Below are positions 23,228 through 35,928 of a stretch of 64,000 nt of DNA, one piece after another. This DNA is from Neonectria sp. B-13. Its lineage: Eukaryota; Ascomycota; Sordariomycetes; Hypocreales; Nectriaceae. Location of the stretch: NCBI GenBank assembly GCA_002682825.1, contig NOKP01000006.1, positions 1,674,001 through 1,738,000 of the forward strand, read 5' to 3'. Every line of letters starts with the position of its first letter. The stretch's first letter is position 1. The notes below the pieces were generated by a model. That model had not been told where the DNA came from, did no database searches, and saw only the letters and a list, made by a program, of their open reading frames with translations. The translations under genes were made by a program, and so were the position numbers.

Positions 23228-24323
23228 AGGACCCGAGCGGCGAGGAGGCTGATGAATGAATCATGCTGGGTGGAGCCGTGGATTGAGACCCGGCCGGTTC
23301 GCCTCCTGGACCTAGACCCAGAAAGCCCAGCGGTGCTAGGTCTAATAAGGCACACAAGGTGCGTCCAAGCCTCCATGGGTACTCTGTAGGTACGGCGAAG
23401 TAGTCAAGTAATTAGACCGTAGACGGGACCATCACATAAACACGGGACCAGCATGACCAGGCCCGGGCCAGGCCAGGCAGGGTGGCCCCAGATTGACCCA
23501 ATTTCATTGACCCAGTTCGCCAGTTTCCCTCCCGGACTTTGGTTCCCTGAGCGTCTTCCAGGCAGCCCTCTCGAACCCTTCTCCTTGTCGTCCTTGTCGT
23601 CCTCCATCCTCCTTGGTTCCGTCCGCCCACTCTCCGTCTCCGCCTGCCGCCCTGGGTTTGTGCTGCCGGCCAGAAGCCCGTGGAAACACTCGCCCCAGGA
23701 GACCCCGGGGCGGGCCACTTTTACCCGCCGAGGCGCCTCGACTGGAATGGTGTGTCCGGACCCGGGGTTGCTCCATGGAGGAGAGGCGAAGGCCGCGAGG
23801 CTCCGAAAGCGGTGGAGGCGACGCCGTCAACCCGCGAGGGCTTGCAGTTTGACGGGGGATGGAGACGATGATTAGAGAGACCCGGTCTGATGTCGATCAG
23901 AGCCTTTCAGAGAGCGGCCTGCCCGAAGACGCCTTGTCAGTTGTCGCTGCACAGTTCTGCACAGCTCGGACACGAGGACGATGCGCGAGTGAGGTGAGAC
24001 GAGCATCCATCACAGTCATGTATACAGTATGTAGTCCCGACCTGGAGAGGATCTTGTGTCTTGGGTCTCGTTACAGGCGTGTGCTTTTCGGGGCCGGGCT
24101 CTTATCGCACTCAAAGGTGCAGACGCCCCTAGCAAGAAGCACTTCGTAGTCAAGGAGTCGATGACCATGATGGCCGCAACCGACAATCCGCCATGTTCCT
24201 CTCGGGCTCTGGCGCGGTTGGCGCTCTGGCTGGCTGGACTCCTCGACGGTCGTCCACGTAGACAGCTCTCTGCCTGCTCGCCCGGTGTTGGAGGCTTGCC
24301 TGGGCTAGTCCGTGCTGCCGCCT

Positions 24324-24364
24324 TGGCTGGTTTGGCTGGCTGGTCTGGCTGGTCTGGCTGGTCT
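24324..24364. repeat. 9-bp tandem repeat (tggctggtc)n
   Basis: Three near-perfect copies of tggctggtc, preceded by two looser ones. The next bases, cggagtacggagtacgga, form a second short repeat of cggagta. Confidence 0.75.
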
Positions 24365-26437
24365 CGCTACGGAGTACGGAGTACGGATACTTTGCAAGCG
24401 GTTCCTAGGATTCCCATGTCGTGGTCGATTGACTGGGGCTCTCCCCATGCACTGGGATCGCCCCCAACAAGAACAAGCTGGTTCGTGCCATCGTGGCCGC
24501 GGCCCTGCTGTGAGCCTGTGCTGCTCGGCAGCATGCAATGCATCTCCGGCAGCCAATCGACCCTGGATACTCTTGGGGAACAAGCCAAAGACCCCCATGG
24601 CCCAGCGCCAGGCCAGGGCCTGGATGCGCCTCAACGCCGCTGGCTGGGAGCTGGCATGCCACCCTTCACAGTGCTCAGCGCCAACGCCGCGATTCAGGCG
24701 CCTACATGCAACGGGCGGCGCCAGCAGAAACCACCCGAGCCAGCATTTTCGGTATCCCCCTCGTTGCCGGGGCTGCCAGCTGCCCATCAGTCAGTCAGTC
24801 TGACTCTCGCAGAAGGGTGCCGACCAAAAAAACACATGCACTCATCATGGCCGAGGTGGGGTGGGCGCTTTCTTCGGCGAAGGAATGACGCGAGAACCGT
24901 GAGTCCACACGTCAATGGCGGGACATTGCGGAAGCTCACGGGGCCGCTTCAGTGATAACACCACTATTTCGACATGCCGGTTTAGGAAGCGTGCTTTCGC
25001 CAACCACCCGCCGACTGCCAATGACCATCATGAGCTGATCGCCAAGACGGTTTGTGAGCGTTAAGTCGGTCGGATGCCGAGTGCCTTGGACTTCAGAACC
25101 TTGCATGGCGCCTAGGTGGGCAAGTATGAATAGTAACGGATCTTGATATGTCTTGACACCTTGGATCTAGGTGATTCAATCGCTCTGGGTTTGATAAACA
25201 TTGCGTTGTTGTTGCAGCGGGTTGCCCGTGGGCTATCGCTCGCACCACCGGGAGTCGCCTGGCATTGCTTCGACGACCTCCGACTGACCACTCCGACATA
25301 TCCGCATCCGAACCTCCGGCGGCTGCACCAAAATGGGCAATCAGTTGCTACTTGTAGACCCAGGTCTCGGTCTGTTCCATGGGAACCAAGAACTTACTAC
25401 TACATACGAGTACAGAGGAAAACGGGAAACGCTCTGAAGTTTTTATATTCAGCGGTGAGAGCCTCTGCCTTGAATACTTGCCAAGGCCCCTGACTGCGGT
25501 GGGATCGCTCAATCTACCCAGCGGTCTCGCGGGGTTTCTTGGTCTAGCTGGTCACTGACTCAGACAAGCGATTCGCATGATGACACAGCAGATTCCACAG
25601 TCTATTTTGGTGTCCAATTGAGTAGCGGGGCGCGTCTCCACTCATGCACAAAGGATACCAGAGTATCCCCGCATTGTCCCATCAAACCGGGTTGAACAAA
25701 CCGGCGATAAAATAACGTCACGATTGTGTAGTAAGAAGAGTCAAGACATTCAATTTTGTAAGAGATATTGAATTTTTATTCATGTTTTGCTTGTAGCCAT
25801 TCAGGCAATGGCCGGCAATGACACCGATGCAACGAGAGCGCCAATTCAATGCTCCATCATGAGAACAGATATTAGTAATTAACATCCAACAAATTAGTCG
25901 TAAGTCGTTCTCACGATTAAAGTCATTTATTTGATTACTTTGTAATATCCGTATGTAAAGACTATTTGGCCTCCGGACCGTCTTCCAATACCAATCGACA
26001 ACAAGCACTTAGGTAGGAGTCAGCTATAATCTTGGCCAAAACACCATCATTCTTCCCTCGAACAAAAACCTTTCATTTCCTTGCTTTGAGTTGAATCCCT
26101 ACTGTAAGACCTTCGATATCCTTGATATTGCTACATAACTGAGTTGCATCTGCTGTAGTTAGGATTTCATTGCCGAAATAGGAACGTGGGGTAATTACTG
26201 CTGATGACATCAACAACCGACATACCCTCAAAGCCTTATCGGCATACATACATATTGCCTGTCCCAAGAGCATTTGTAATCGCATGACCTTGGCCCACTG
26301 CATTGCATATTGAAGACACAGCGACATCACTCCTTGCCAGACTGCAGAAGGATAACTGATTTGATGCCTAACATCTCCATCCCTGACTAAGTGTCTTGTC
26401 ATTCTACTCTTTGGCCTTCAATCGAAATCAACCGACC

Positions 26438-29400
26438 ATGGCTACGACTTCGCCGCAACGCGGCATTCGGATCGCAATTGACCGGGGTGGTACCTTCACT
26501 GACTGCGTTGGAGAGAGCAATGGCGATGATATCATTATCAAGCTCCTCTCGGAGGATCCGGCCAACTACAAGGACGCCCCGCTCGAAGGGATTCGTCGCA
26601 TCATGAGCCATTTCGTTGGTCGAGACATTCCTCGAGGCGAAGCCTTGGATACTTCGCAAATCGACTCAATCCGCATGGGAACTACGGTTGCCACAAATGC
26701 TCTTCTTGAACGAAAGGGCGAGAAGATTGTCATGGTGGTGACCAAAGGTTTTAAGGATTGCTTGACTATTGGAAACCAGTCACGACCCAAGATATTTGAC
26801 CTTGCCATTCGAAAGCCGGATGTTCTCTATGAGAAAGTTGTTGAAGTGGATGAACGCGTTACTCTCGAGGACTATGCTGAAGACCCGACGAGAACAATGA
26901 CTGAAGCCGAGGCTCAAGTTGGAACGAAAGAAGCCGAAGAAAAAGATCTTGTCCGCGGGATGTCAGGCGAGACTGTGCGGATCCTGAAAAGAGCTCAAGA
27001 AGAAGACATTCGAAAACAGCTGAAAGAAGTCTACGAGAGTGGAATCCGAAGCATCGCAGTCTGTCTTATGCATGGCTACACCTTCCCTGACCATGAAGCG
27101 TTGATTGGAAGGGTCGCCAAGGAGATTGGTTTCAACCACATTTCATTGAGCCACCAGCTGATGCCCATGATTAAGCTTGTTTCACGAGCGACGTCAGTTT
27201 GCGCAGATGCATATCTCACACCAGCCATTCGCAAATACATCGATGGCTTTCAAGCTGGATTTAAAGGCGGCTTGGGGACTCGAAGTGTCAAGGAAGAAAA
27301 GGGCACAAGAGGTGCGAGGTGTGAGTTTATGCAGAGCGATGGCGGGCTAGTCGATGTGGACAAGTTCACTGGGTTGAGGGCGATCCTATCTGGCCCAGCT
27401 GGAGGAGTCGTTGGATATGCCATTACATCTTACGACGAGGAAACCAAAACCCCCGTCATTGGGTTTGACATGGTAAGAAGCTGAAGTCTTGTGGCATCTT
27501 CTGACCTCCTCTGCTGACCTCATCTAGGGAGGCACCAGCACTGATGTCTCCAGATATGGCGACGGACGATACGAACATGTTTTCGAAACGACCACAGCTG
27601 GCGTAACGATTCAGTCTCCCCAGCTTGACATTAATACAGTTGCAGCAGGTGGAGGCTCGCGTCTGTTTTTCAGAAACGGCCTCTTTGTTGTTGGACCCGA
27701 GTCAGCTGGGGCACACCCAGGGCCCGCGTGTTATCGCAAGGGCGGACCAGCTACAGTTACCGATGCGAACCTATTCCTTGGTCGTCTGCTGCCTGAATTC
27801 TTTCCCAAGATTTTCGGGGAGAACGAGGATGAGGGCCTGGATGTGGAGGCAAGCATGAAGGTGCTGCAAGACCTCGCAGACCAGGTCAACCAAGAGACAG
27901 GTAAGAACTTGACAGCTGACGAAGTCGCTTATGGATTCCTTACGGTCGCCAATGAAACAATGACGAGGCCCATCCGATCGATAACGGAGGCAAAGGGACA
28001 TGACACGTCGAAGCATCGACTTGCAACCTTTGGAGGAGCAGGAGGCCAGCATGCGGTGGCCATTGCCGAGTCTCTAGGGATCAAGCAGATACTGATTCAT
28101 AGATATTCTTCTGTTTTATCTGCCTACGGGATGGCTCTTGCGGATGTTGTCGATGAGCGACAAGAACCCGATTCCAATGTTTGGGAAGACGGCGGAAAGG
28201 TTGTGGCAGAGCTGCAAGCAAAGATGCAGAAGCTCAAGGCTAAATCACGAAGTTCCCTGAGGGAACAGGGGTTCCAAGACGACGAAACTGCCTTCGAGGA
28301 GTACCTTAATATGCGATATCGCGGTACCGAGTCAGCCCTTATGATTATCAAGCCAAGCCAGGAAGAGGCCAAGGCGAGCTTTGGAGGCAATGATTGGGAA
28401 TTCGGAAAAGCCTTCGTGAAACAGCACCGTTACGAGTTTGGCTTTACTTTAGATGACCGGGATATTATTGTCGACGACGTCCGCATCCGTGGAATTGGGA
28501 AAAGCCTCCGCCAAAACGAGGAGACGGTAGATCAGCAACTGAAGGTCATCAAACGGCAGGATGTATCCAAGCAAAATGAGCATGGTACCAAGCAGGTGTA
28601 CTTTGAGGGCGGAAGAAAGGAAACGCCCATTTACAAGCTTGAGGATCTCAACGTTGGTGACACCATCCGGGGGCCAACTATGCTTGCAGATGGGACACAG
28701 ACAATTGTTGTCACACCAAAGGCAACTGCACTCATCTTGAAGACACATGTGGTCATCGACCTTGACACAGCCAGCGCGAAAGACGAGTGAGTACCCTGAG
28801 TATTGCTCTAACATCCCTAACAAGTCCTAGGTCACACCACAGTCAGAATGACCGCGAAGTTGATCCGATTATGCTCAGCATCTTTGGGCATCGCTTCATG
28901 GCTATTGCTGAACAAATGGGACGTGCCTTGCAAAAAACAAGCGTTAGCACCAATGTCAAGGAGCGGCTAGACTTCTCCTGTGCCATTTTTGATGCCACAG
29001 GTGGACTGGTAGCTAATGCTCCTCATTTACCCGTTCATCTAGGCTCAATGTCAACTTGCGTTCGACGACAAGCTGAGATCTGGAAGGGAAAGCTGGAGAA
29101 GGGGGACGTCATCATCTCAAACCATCCTTCTTACGGCGGCACTCACCTGCCAGATGTGACATTGTTGATGCCGGCATTTGATGAAAAAGGAGAAAACATC
29201 CTGTTCTATGCAGCTTCAAGGGCACACCATGCGGACATTGGCGGCATCAGCGCAGGCAGCATGCCGCCACACTCCCGCGAACTGTTCCAAGAGGGCGCAT
29301 CTATCAGGAGCGAGAAGCTTGTTAGTCAAGGAAAGTTCAACGAAAAGAGAGTTGTCGAATTGTTCTACGACGAGCCAGCGCAGTACCCAGAATGCAGCGG

Positions 29401-30619
29401 GACTCGAACTCTAGCCGATAACATCAACGATCTGAGAGCTCAAGTTTCGGCTAACCAGAAGGGAATATCCCTTATTGAGACTCTGATTGAGGAATATGGC
29501 CAGGAGACAGTTCAGTTCTACATGGTCAACATCCAGAAGAATGCCGAGCAGTGTGTTCGCCAGCTCCTCAAGGAAGTTTACAAACGGTTCGAAGGCAAAG
29601 ATTTGTCCGCAGTTGACTACATGGATGACGGATCTCCGATTCGCCTGAAGGTCAAGATTGATCCCGACAAGGGAGAAGCCGAGTTCGACTTTGAAGGAAC
29701 CGGCCCCGAGGTCTACGGCAACATCAACGCACCGCAAGCCATCACATTCAGTGCCATAATCTACTGCTTGCGTTGTCTCATTTCCGAGGATATACCCCTG
29801 AACCAGGGATGCCTGAGACCGATCCACGTCAAGATCCCCCCGAAGTCAATCCTTTCTCCCTCTCCTGGTGCAGCAGTGGTTGGGGGCAACGTCCTCACCA
29901 GCCAACGTATCACAGACGTCATCTTCAAGGCATTCCAAGCATGTGCAGCCAGTCAAGGGTGTTGCAACAATCTGACATTTGGGTTTGGCGGAAACCAGAG
30001 CGGCAAGCAAGCTGTCAAGGGCTTTGGCTACTATGAGACGATTGCGGGAGGGAGCGGCGCAGGTCCCGACTGGGAGGGTACGAGCGGCGTCCATGTGCAC
30101 ATGACAAACACACGAATCACGGACTCGGAGATTTTTGAGAGACGTTACCCTGTTCTTCTCAGAGAGTTCTCCATCAGACCCAACTCCGGAGGTCGAGGTC
30201 AGCACCGCGGCGGAGACGGGGTTATCCGTGACATTGAGTTCCGCATACCGCTCCAAGTGTCCATCCTCAGTGAGAGGCGCGTCTACCACCCTTACGGCCT
30301 TGCCGGAGGCGGAGACGGGGAGTGTGGTCTCAACCTGTGGGTGCGGAGAGTGGAAAAGACAAACTGGGAGACGTCACTGCGGCAGTTCCACAACAAGGAC
30401 GAGGGAGGGGAGCCGGAGTACGAGGAGCGCCACATCAACCTCGGGGCCAAGAACAGCGCGGCTATGAAGGCAGGTGACAGGATCATTGTGTGTACTCCTG
30501 GGGGTGGTGGATGGGGTGTCGAAGGCACCAAGAGCGTGGCGAAGCATCAAGTCGATCCCGCAGAAGGATGGCGCAAGGGCAGCGGCGCCGCAAGGGAAGA
30601 AGCAGCTCTACAGGCTTAA
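26438..30619 (+). CDS. OXP1: 5-oxoprolinase (ATP-hydrolysing), HyuA-HyuB fusion
   Basis: Three exons (26438-27472, 27528-28786, 28831-30619) give 1,360 residues, close to the family's usual length of about 1,290. The enzyme opens 5-oxoproline to glutamate with ATP, in the gamma-glutamyl cycle that recycles glutathione. The first half is the hydantoinase A part: DRGGTFTD at 15-22, the actin-fold phosphate loop GGTSTDVS at the start of exon 2, and later FGGAGGQHA. The second half is the hydantoinase B part: [32 protein letters not shown], and the terminal TPGGGGWG. The first ATG (26438, context accATGg) is the start, since no ATG precedes it in frame. Both introns restore conserved motifs. The protein is expected in the cytosol. 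A hydantoinase or acetone carboxylase-like substrate is a less likely alternative. Confidence 0.92.
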
Positions 30620-33600
30620 ACATGAGGGATGATTGGACCACGGGGTTGCCATGTGAGGTGTAAGGATTTTGGGGAATAGAGGCAAGCTCTGCGAGACAGA
30701 AATTGACTCAATGGTAGTAAACAATCTGACAACGGCCTCTCCGGGAACTGGACGTAGAGGGTGGAATTGAGATAGAAGCGAAGTGCCGACGGATAGTCAC
30801 CGACACGGAGATACGTCTGACGTGCAGCGTGGGATCAGGCAGGCACTCTGGGAGGAATAAACCGCTCACGGCCCGTAACTGGATGAGGCGTTCGGTTGAT
30901 CATTGCAAAGCCTCACCACCACCCAAACCCTTACGCGCATTGGCTCGGGAGCCAGTTGTCTGGTCGGGTAATAGGGTTAGTGTTAGTGGTTTGGCCGAGA
31001 GCGCGGGATGGTTGAGTCATAGGTTGACTCCCCCAAGCCCCAAGATATTCCAAATCCCAAGAATTGCCCAAATTTCAAGAGGGGGAATCCAAAGTTGACG
31101 GATGCTCTGATGAAGGGGAAGTGTTGTCCGGGGTCCCCGGCATGAGTTGCGGGAGAGACATCGTGGTGTATGGAGGAGATAGCCTGGTGTCGTCTTAACA
31201 CTACGGCACACCTGAAACTGCTATACTTAGATACGATTCGAAATCGAATCTTCACACGGGAGGGGGTTGTGAGATCGATATTTCGCGTGGCACGAATTCT
31301 CGAGGGGAGACAATCACGTCGACCGAGGTTTGCGCCACTCGCGCGGAACTGTATTATACATCCCGGGAAAGTGCAAAATCGATTCTGGCATTAGAAACCA
31401 ATGAGCGTCTGGGGTCGGACTTTAAGCCGTTTGCAAGCCTTATTGGATATGCCCTGACCACGTGTTAATACGCCGTGCCTAGTCCCGATGCCCAATCCCG
31501 TGTTGACATTGTACATTGACGAATAATTTCAAGCAGTCGACGGCATCACCTGAAACCTCAACCAACTCCTGAAGGAATATTCTCGGTGTAACTGTTTGAT
31601 GAAAGTGGAAGGAGGCCTGGAAAGTGTATGATTCGGCCGGTTATCTTTCTCAACAGATGATCCCAGTTCCTGTTGCTACGTGATGATATAGTTGCGCTGC
31701 TCCTGTGAGCTGGAGGCCGTCGCTCGAGCTGCCTTGTATGGAACTATAGGAGGCAAACTCACATGTGGTTGATGATGAAACCGCCACTTTATACTGTCGT
31801 TGCCCGAGGCGAATTGTTGCAGTGGCGGGTTTTCCAACGCAATCGAATAAAAAAGGGTCCAAGGATTGTACTTTCTGAGGATGTAGTTGTGAGATAAGAT
31901 TGGGCGGGGGATGATGGGAATCAGGATCAGCTGCTCGATATTCCGGCTTGAAGGATGCCTGTTCTGTTGAGCTTTGGAATAGCCAAATCGGGGTGTTGCT
32001 CCTGGTAAGTAACTTAGTCTAATCTGCTCCTGCCAACTCTAGCCTGAATAGGCACTTCCAAAGAACACCACTTTGTTGATCTCGGGGGGGATCACGTGGC
32101 TCGCTGGCGGTTGACGTTGCGATGAGATGCCTTGGAGCCTATTTCGATGGCCTAAACTTAAAGTTCTTCCTCCAACGTCACAGCCTCCCGCCCATTCCGC
32201 CGTCAATATCCCCTGTTCACAATGCGCTGGTTCCAACGAATTCATCTCTGGCCCACAAAAGACGACTGAGAAATTTGTCGGCATTAGCTGATGGATGGGG
32301 GGATTGCACCAAGGCAACAAGGCGTCGGCGGAATGTCATCTCGACGACGCCTCGGGCGACCTGCGGCGGACAATTCCAAGACGATCGGCTTTTAAACAAT
32401 GGGACCCTGACGGATACGGAGCACACTGCAGCAGCCCGATAACAAAGATTCGCCACTGCGACCCTGTTCCAGCCCTACGAGAATCGACAGGGTTGGCTGC
32501 ATTAGCTCGACCGGTGATGGACCGGGGCCGAGACATCTGCCCCTCGGGCCCCTCCCAACCTCCCTTGCGGCTCCAACCTCGATGTCTTCGTTGCCCAGTG
32601 GACCATGCCTGTCCCAGTTCGTCCCAGCCTGACGCAGACCTCCAGGCTGCAGTCACTGCCTGGGTTGGTGCCGGTGTAGCCTGGGCATCTGCATGTTGTG
32701 TGCATGCCGTCGGCGCCAATGGCAGCGGTCGCCGTCAGCCGAAGATGGAGGACTGAAACCACCTTGCTCCCGTCCCGGACACGATCCAATCTCTGCTCAC
32801 AGATCCCGCTTTCTCAGGTTGATGACGCGGTCACGCCTTGTGCAGAGTGCAGACCTGGCTGGGAACTGTCAGTTCTTCTCAGACACCGAGCACCGGGCTT
32901 GCGGGCTGCTGCTCTCCGCGTGCCTCCACCCGAGTCGTGACCTGCCGCCGGCGTGACCAGGAACTACATGCTTTATTGTCACCGTCGTTCGACAACATGT
33001 GTTGCAAGCTTTGCGCCATGGGTGCCTTAAAGGGGGCTGGTTCACGTCCGTGACCTCCTGTCCGGGGAGTTTAGGAACTCTAAGTCTTGCAGTCAAGTGT
33101 CTTGCGCAGGGCAGCCAAGTCATATTAACGGTGATAAGCACTGCCGAGCACTGATCTGGAGTCGGTTGCATGCCTTGACCCGCACCTCGACCACCACTGG
33201 AAGACTCAATGATAGTCTCGACATTTGAATGGCTAAAATGGAGACACCCCTGGTGGCGCCCGAATCGTCAAGGCCTCATGATGGTAGTTACATCACCCAC
33301 GGCTTAAGAAACGCACGAATGTGGACGTGTGTTTGGCTCAGGTAGACATGTGAAATCAGTCGAGTTACTTTGCCTGAGCACCCGGTCTCAATGGTCCCTG
33401 CCCTCTCACTTCCTTTGGCAAACAGTGCTTCAACTGTAAATTCCGAGAGTTTGTTCATGGCCACCGCTTTGCTACAATTTAGAACGTTACTTACAGCCTT
33501 GTGGCTGGTGAAATCATATGACTCTTCTCTTCGACAAGAACACTAAGGATAGACTTGGGGACTTTGGCCTGGCACACCCACTTCGCGCATGGACAAATCC

Positions 33601-34069
33601 AAAAGTGGTTCAGACAAACCTGAATCTGCTGAAGCGCCCCCACCGATGTTGCTTCTCTCGACGTTGTGGGAAGTTGGGGGCCATCAAGTATCCACTCATT
33701 GACTTCACGGGAGATACCTGATGTACGAGTAACGCTCTTGGCCAAGGCAAGGATGGCTACTGGCCTGCCATGGCAGGTTTCTGCCTGTGGCAGACTCTTC
33801 CTGCTTCTGTCTCTCTCTCCCTTGAGTCATATGCGGTTGTAAGGAGGGGGGCGTGTGAGCTTCCGGCTTCATTCATTCCAAGACCACGGGCTCGCGAGTC
33901 GATTCGCTGGCCCAGGTTTGCGGCTCCTTGCTCGTTACATCTGTGTGGTGCAACGTTAGTGTAGCAGGAATCTGGCGTGGGTGCTATTTAGACGATGGGT
34001 TCCGCGGCCTGACGAGGCATCACTCACCCTCCCATCCTCTTCCCCTTTTCTCTGACTCAAAGCATCAAA
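30620..34069. other. Long gene-poor region, 3.4 kb
   Basis: Between 5-oxoprolinase and the NmrA-like gene. Composition is mixed, with no AT-rich block. Open frames are short and without domains. A perfect small inverted repeat is at 31235-31250. One short frame at 33518-33721 contains the letters GDFGLA but nothing else of a kinase. Confidence 0.45.
31235..31250. repeat. Small inverted repeat (6-bp arms, 4-base loop)
   Basis: Reads GATTCG-AAAT-CGAATC. The arms are perfect. It lies in a gene-free stretch and could bind a dimeric regulator or be chance. Confidence 0.6.
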
Positions 34070-35126
34070 ATGCGTATTGCTGTTGCTGGTGGCGGTGGCC
34101 TTGGCTACATTATTGCCAAGGCATTGTCTGAAGCTCCAAGTGCTCACAATGTTGTTGTTCTATCAAGATACGTGAGTGCTATACTCACAATATTCATAGA
34201 CGGAGACGTCACTAACCTGGACTAGGACCGCGAGGAATATGCACCCCTCGACATCCAAGTCCTCAAGGTTAACTATGACGACCTTGGAATCCTGACCTAC
34301 GCGCTGCAAGGGGTGAACCTGGTCATATCTGTTGTGAAGGGGAACGAGCAACTGAACCTGATCAACGCAGCAGCAGCCAATGGAGTACAGCTTTTCGTCC
34401 CCTCCGAATTCGAGGGAAGCCTCGAGAAACGATCGTCACGCAACGATCCCCTAGACCCTGAATCATATTCATCGCAAGCAAGATCCCTGATGCGAAGGCT
34501 ATCCCTTCGTTTTACCATTTTCTCCTGTGGGATCTTCATGGAGAGATTCCACCCGTTCGGCCTCGGGGGGAGTCTCAACATCGGACATGGCTCTGATCTG
34601 TCCGACGCAGGGTCCTATCTCCTCGATATCAACACCGCAACGGCCGAGATTGTCGAAAAGGACTCTCGAGGACACACCGTTCGTATCTGCATGACTTCGG
34701 TTCATGACCTTGCACAGTTCGTGGTCGCCGCTCTTGATCTCGGCCCCGCAAACTGGCCCCGCGAGTTCACGATGCGCGGTGATCGAATGTCGGTCCGTGA
34801 CGTCGTGGGTACTGCGAGTAGATATCTAAACAGTAAGTAAAATTGAAGTTATGTTGGACGCAACTTGTACTTACTTTGATCTAGCTCCCTTCCAGATCCA
34901 GAACAGACAAGCTGGAGACTTACAGCAGGGGATAGACTACTACGCCCAAGCGGGAGACCCCGCCACCGCTGCAAGGTACCAGCGGCTCCTCGCTACTGTC
35001 AACGGGCGATATGAGTTCGGGACTGCGAACTTGAACGAGGCCATCCACGCTAGTCCCCATGTCGAAGACGTTCGTCCCATGACGTTCCGCCAATGGCTAG
35101 CGAGTGTCTATCAATCCCCAGTTTGA
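34070..35126 (+). CDS. NmrA-like / isoflavone-reductase-like NAD(P)-binding protein
   Basis: Three exons (34070-34171, 34226-34832, 34885-35126) give 316 residues. The N-terminus is a Rossmann turn (IAVAGGGGLGYIIAKAL) with an extra glycine relative to the GxxGxxG norm. It continues through the strand VVVLSRY and the helix turn ALQGVNLVISVVKGN. The segment NGVQLFVPSEFEGS matches the FxPSEFG-type motif of isoflavone-reductase-like atypical SDRs. These proteins are NAD(P)H-dependent reductases or redox-sensing regulators. A catalytic Lys in the expected place is not obvious: the segment after PSEFEGS reads LEKRSSRNDPLDPES. Activity is therefore uncertain. Both introns have standard GTGAGT/GTAAGT donors. 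No biosynthetic cluster surrounds it, so the substrate is unknown. Confidence 0.82.
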
Positions 35127-35928
35127 CCCTCTGAAAACGGGTGGAGGTTTGCGCAACGGCGCCGGGATTGGATTGGGTGGCAGTTGTGCTTCTGTTTTGT
35201 AGCCCCTCAGGGAGGGGTAACGCGATCATTCTACTCTCTCTCTCTCTCTCTCTTTGGCTTGGGACTCGGTGTTGAAACAATAGGGTTGAGCTCGCGCTCG
35301 GATTCTGCCAGGTGGCGATTAACTCGGTGCGATTGTCCGTTCAAGGCTTTTCCCCGTTCCAGAGTGACGTGATGTTGTTGAAGCCGGGTAAGTGCAGTTA
35401 GGGCTGGCCCCCACGACAGCAAACTCGGGGGCCACAACGTCGGGGTTGCATGGGCGCTTAACGGTCACATTGAGGGCAATATGTGATTCGATGCCCATTA
35501 ACTAGCTCGCCTCGAGCCAGTCATGGCTAGGAACTATCCAAAGTCCATTTGAAGGTTTGTTTCATAGTCTCAGCCGTTGCACTATCTCGTCAATGAGATG
35601 TCGGTCAAGACTTTGATGGAATGCAAGAGATGGGTATATGTCACTTTGACGATAACCCCTGTTTCTTGGATGCAGTCAGTAGCTACGATACCGGGCTACA
35701 TGGTCTCACGTGAGGCAGTTATGGCTGCAGGCCGGCTGGAGGAGATCTGTTCCAAAGCGTCGTTGTCTAAATTGATATTCTGCTTAGGTAGTGTTGAAGA
35801 CCATAACCCCAAGCCACTTGCCCAACTAAGTGTCTAATTGCTGGTTGCAGGCGTTGAGCACTGCTAAAATAACGAAATCATGAAGCCGTCCCGTTTTCTA
35901 AAGTTCCCTCTTCGGATCTAAGAAACGT
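35127..35928. other. Convergent intergenic region, 0.8 kb
   Basis: 3' flanks of the NmrA-like gene (plus) and the adenosine deaminase gene (minus). It contains a (CT)n tract at 35234-35253 and no gene. Confidence 0.45.
35234..35253. repeat. (CT)n microsatellite
   Basis: Ten CT units in a row, about 110 bases past the stop codon of the NmrA-like gene. It probably lies in its 3' untranslated region. Confidence 0.9.

Larger units (their letters stand above)
22913..26437. other. Long gene-poor region, 3.5 kb
   Basis: Between the AN1 gene and 5-oxoprolinase. The left part (to about 25.0 kb) is GC-rich, and the right part (about 25.7-26.1 kb) is AT-rich. A 299-codon open frame at 24056-24955 is of low complexity, with Ser/Pro/Ala/Gly residues and no domain, and it overlaps equally long frames on the other strand. 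I do not call it. A 9-bp tandem repeat lies inside it. Confidence 0.5.

Noticed and set aside
24056..24955. 299-codon plus-strand open frame
   Set aside because: Low complexity, overlaps long frames on the other strand, contains a tandem repeat, and no signal peptide, domain or intron pattern.
33518..33721. Short frame containing DKNTKDRLGDFGLA, reminiscent of a kinase activation segment
   Set aside because: Only this motif matches. No HRD, APE or other kinase parts lie before or after it on either strand.
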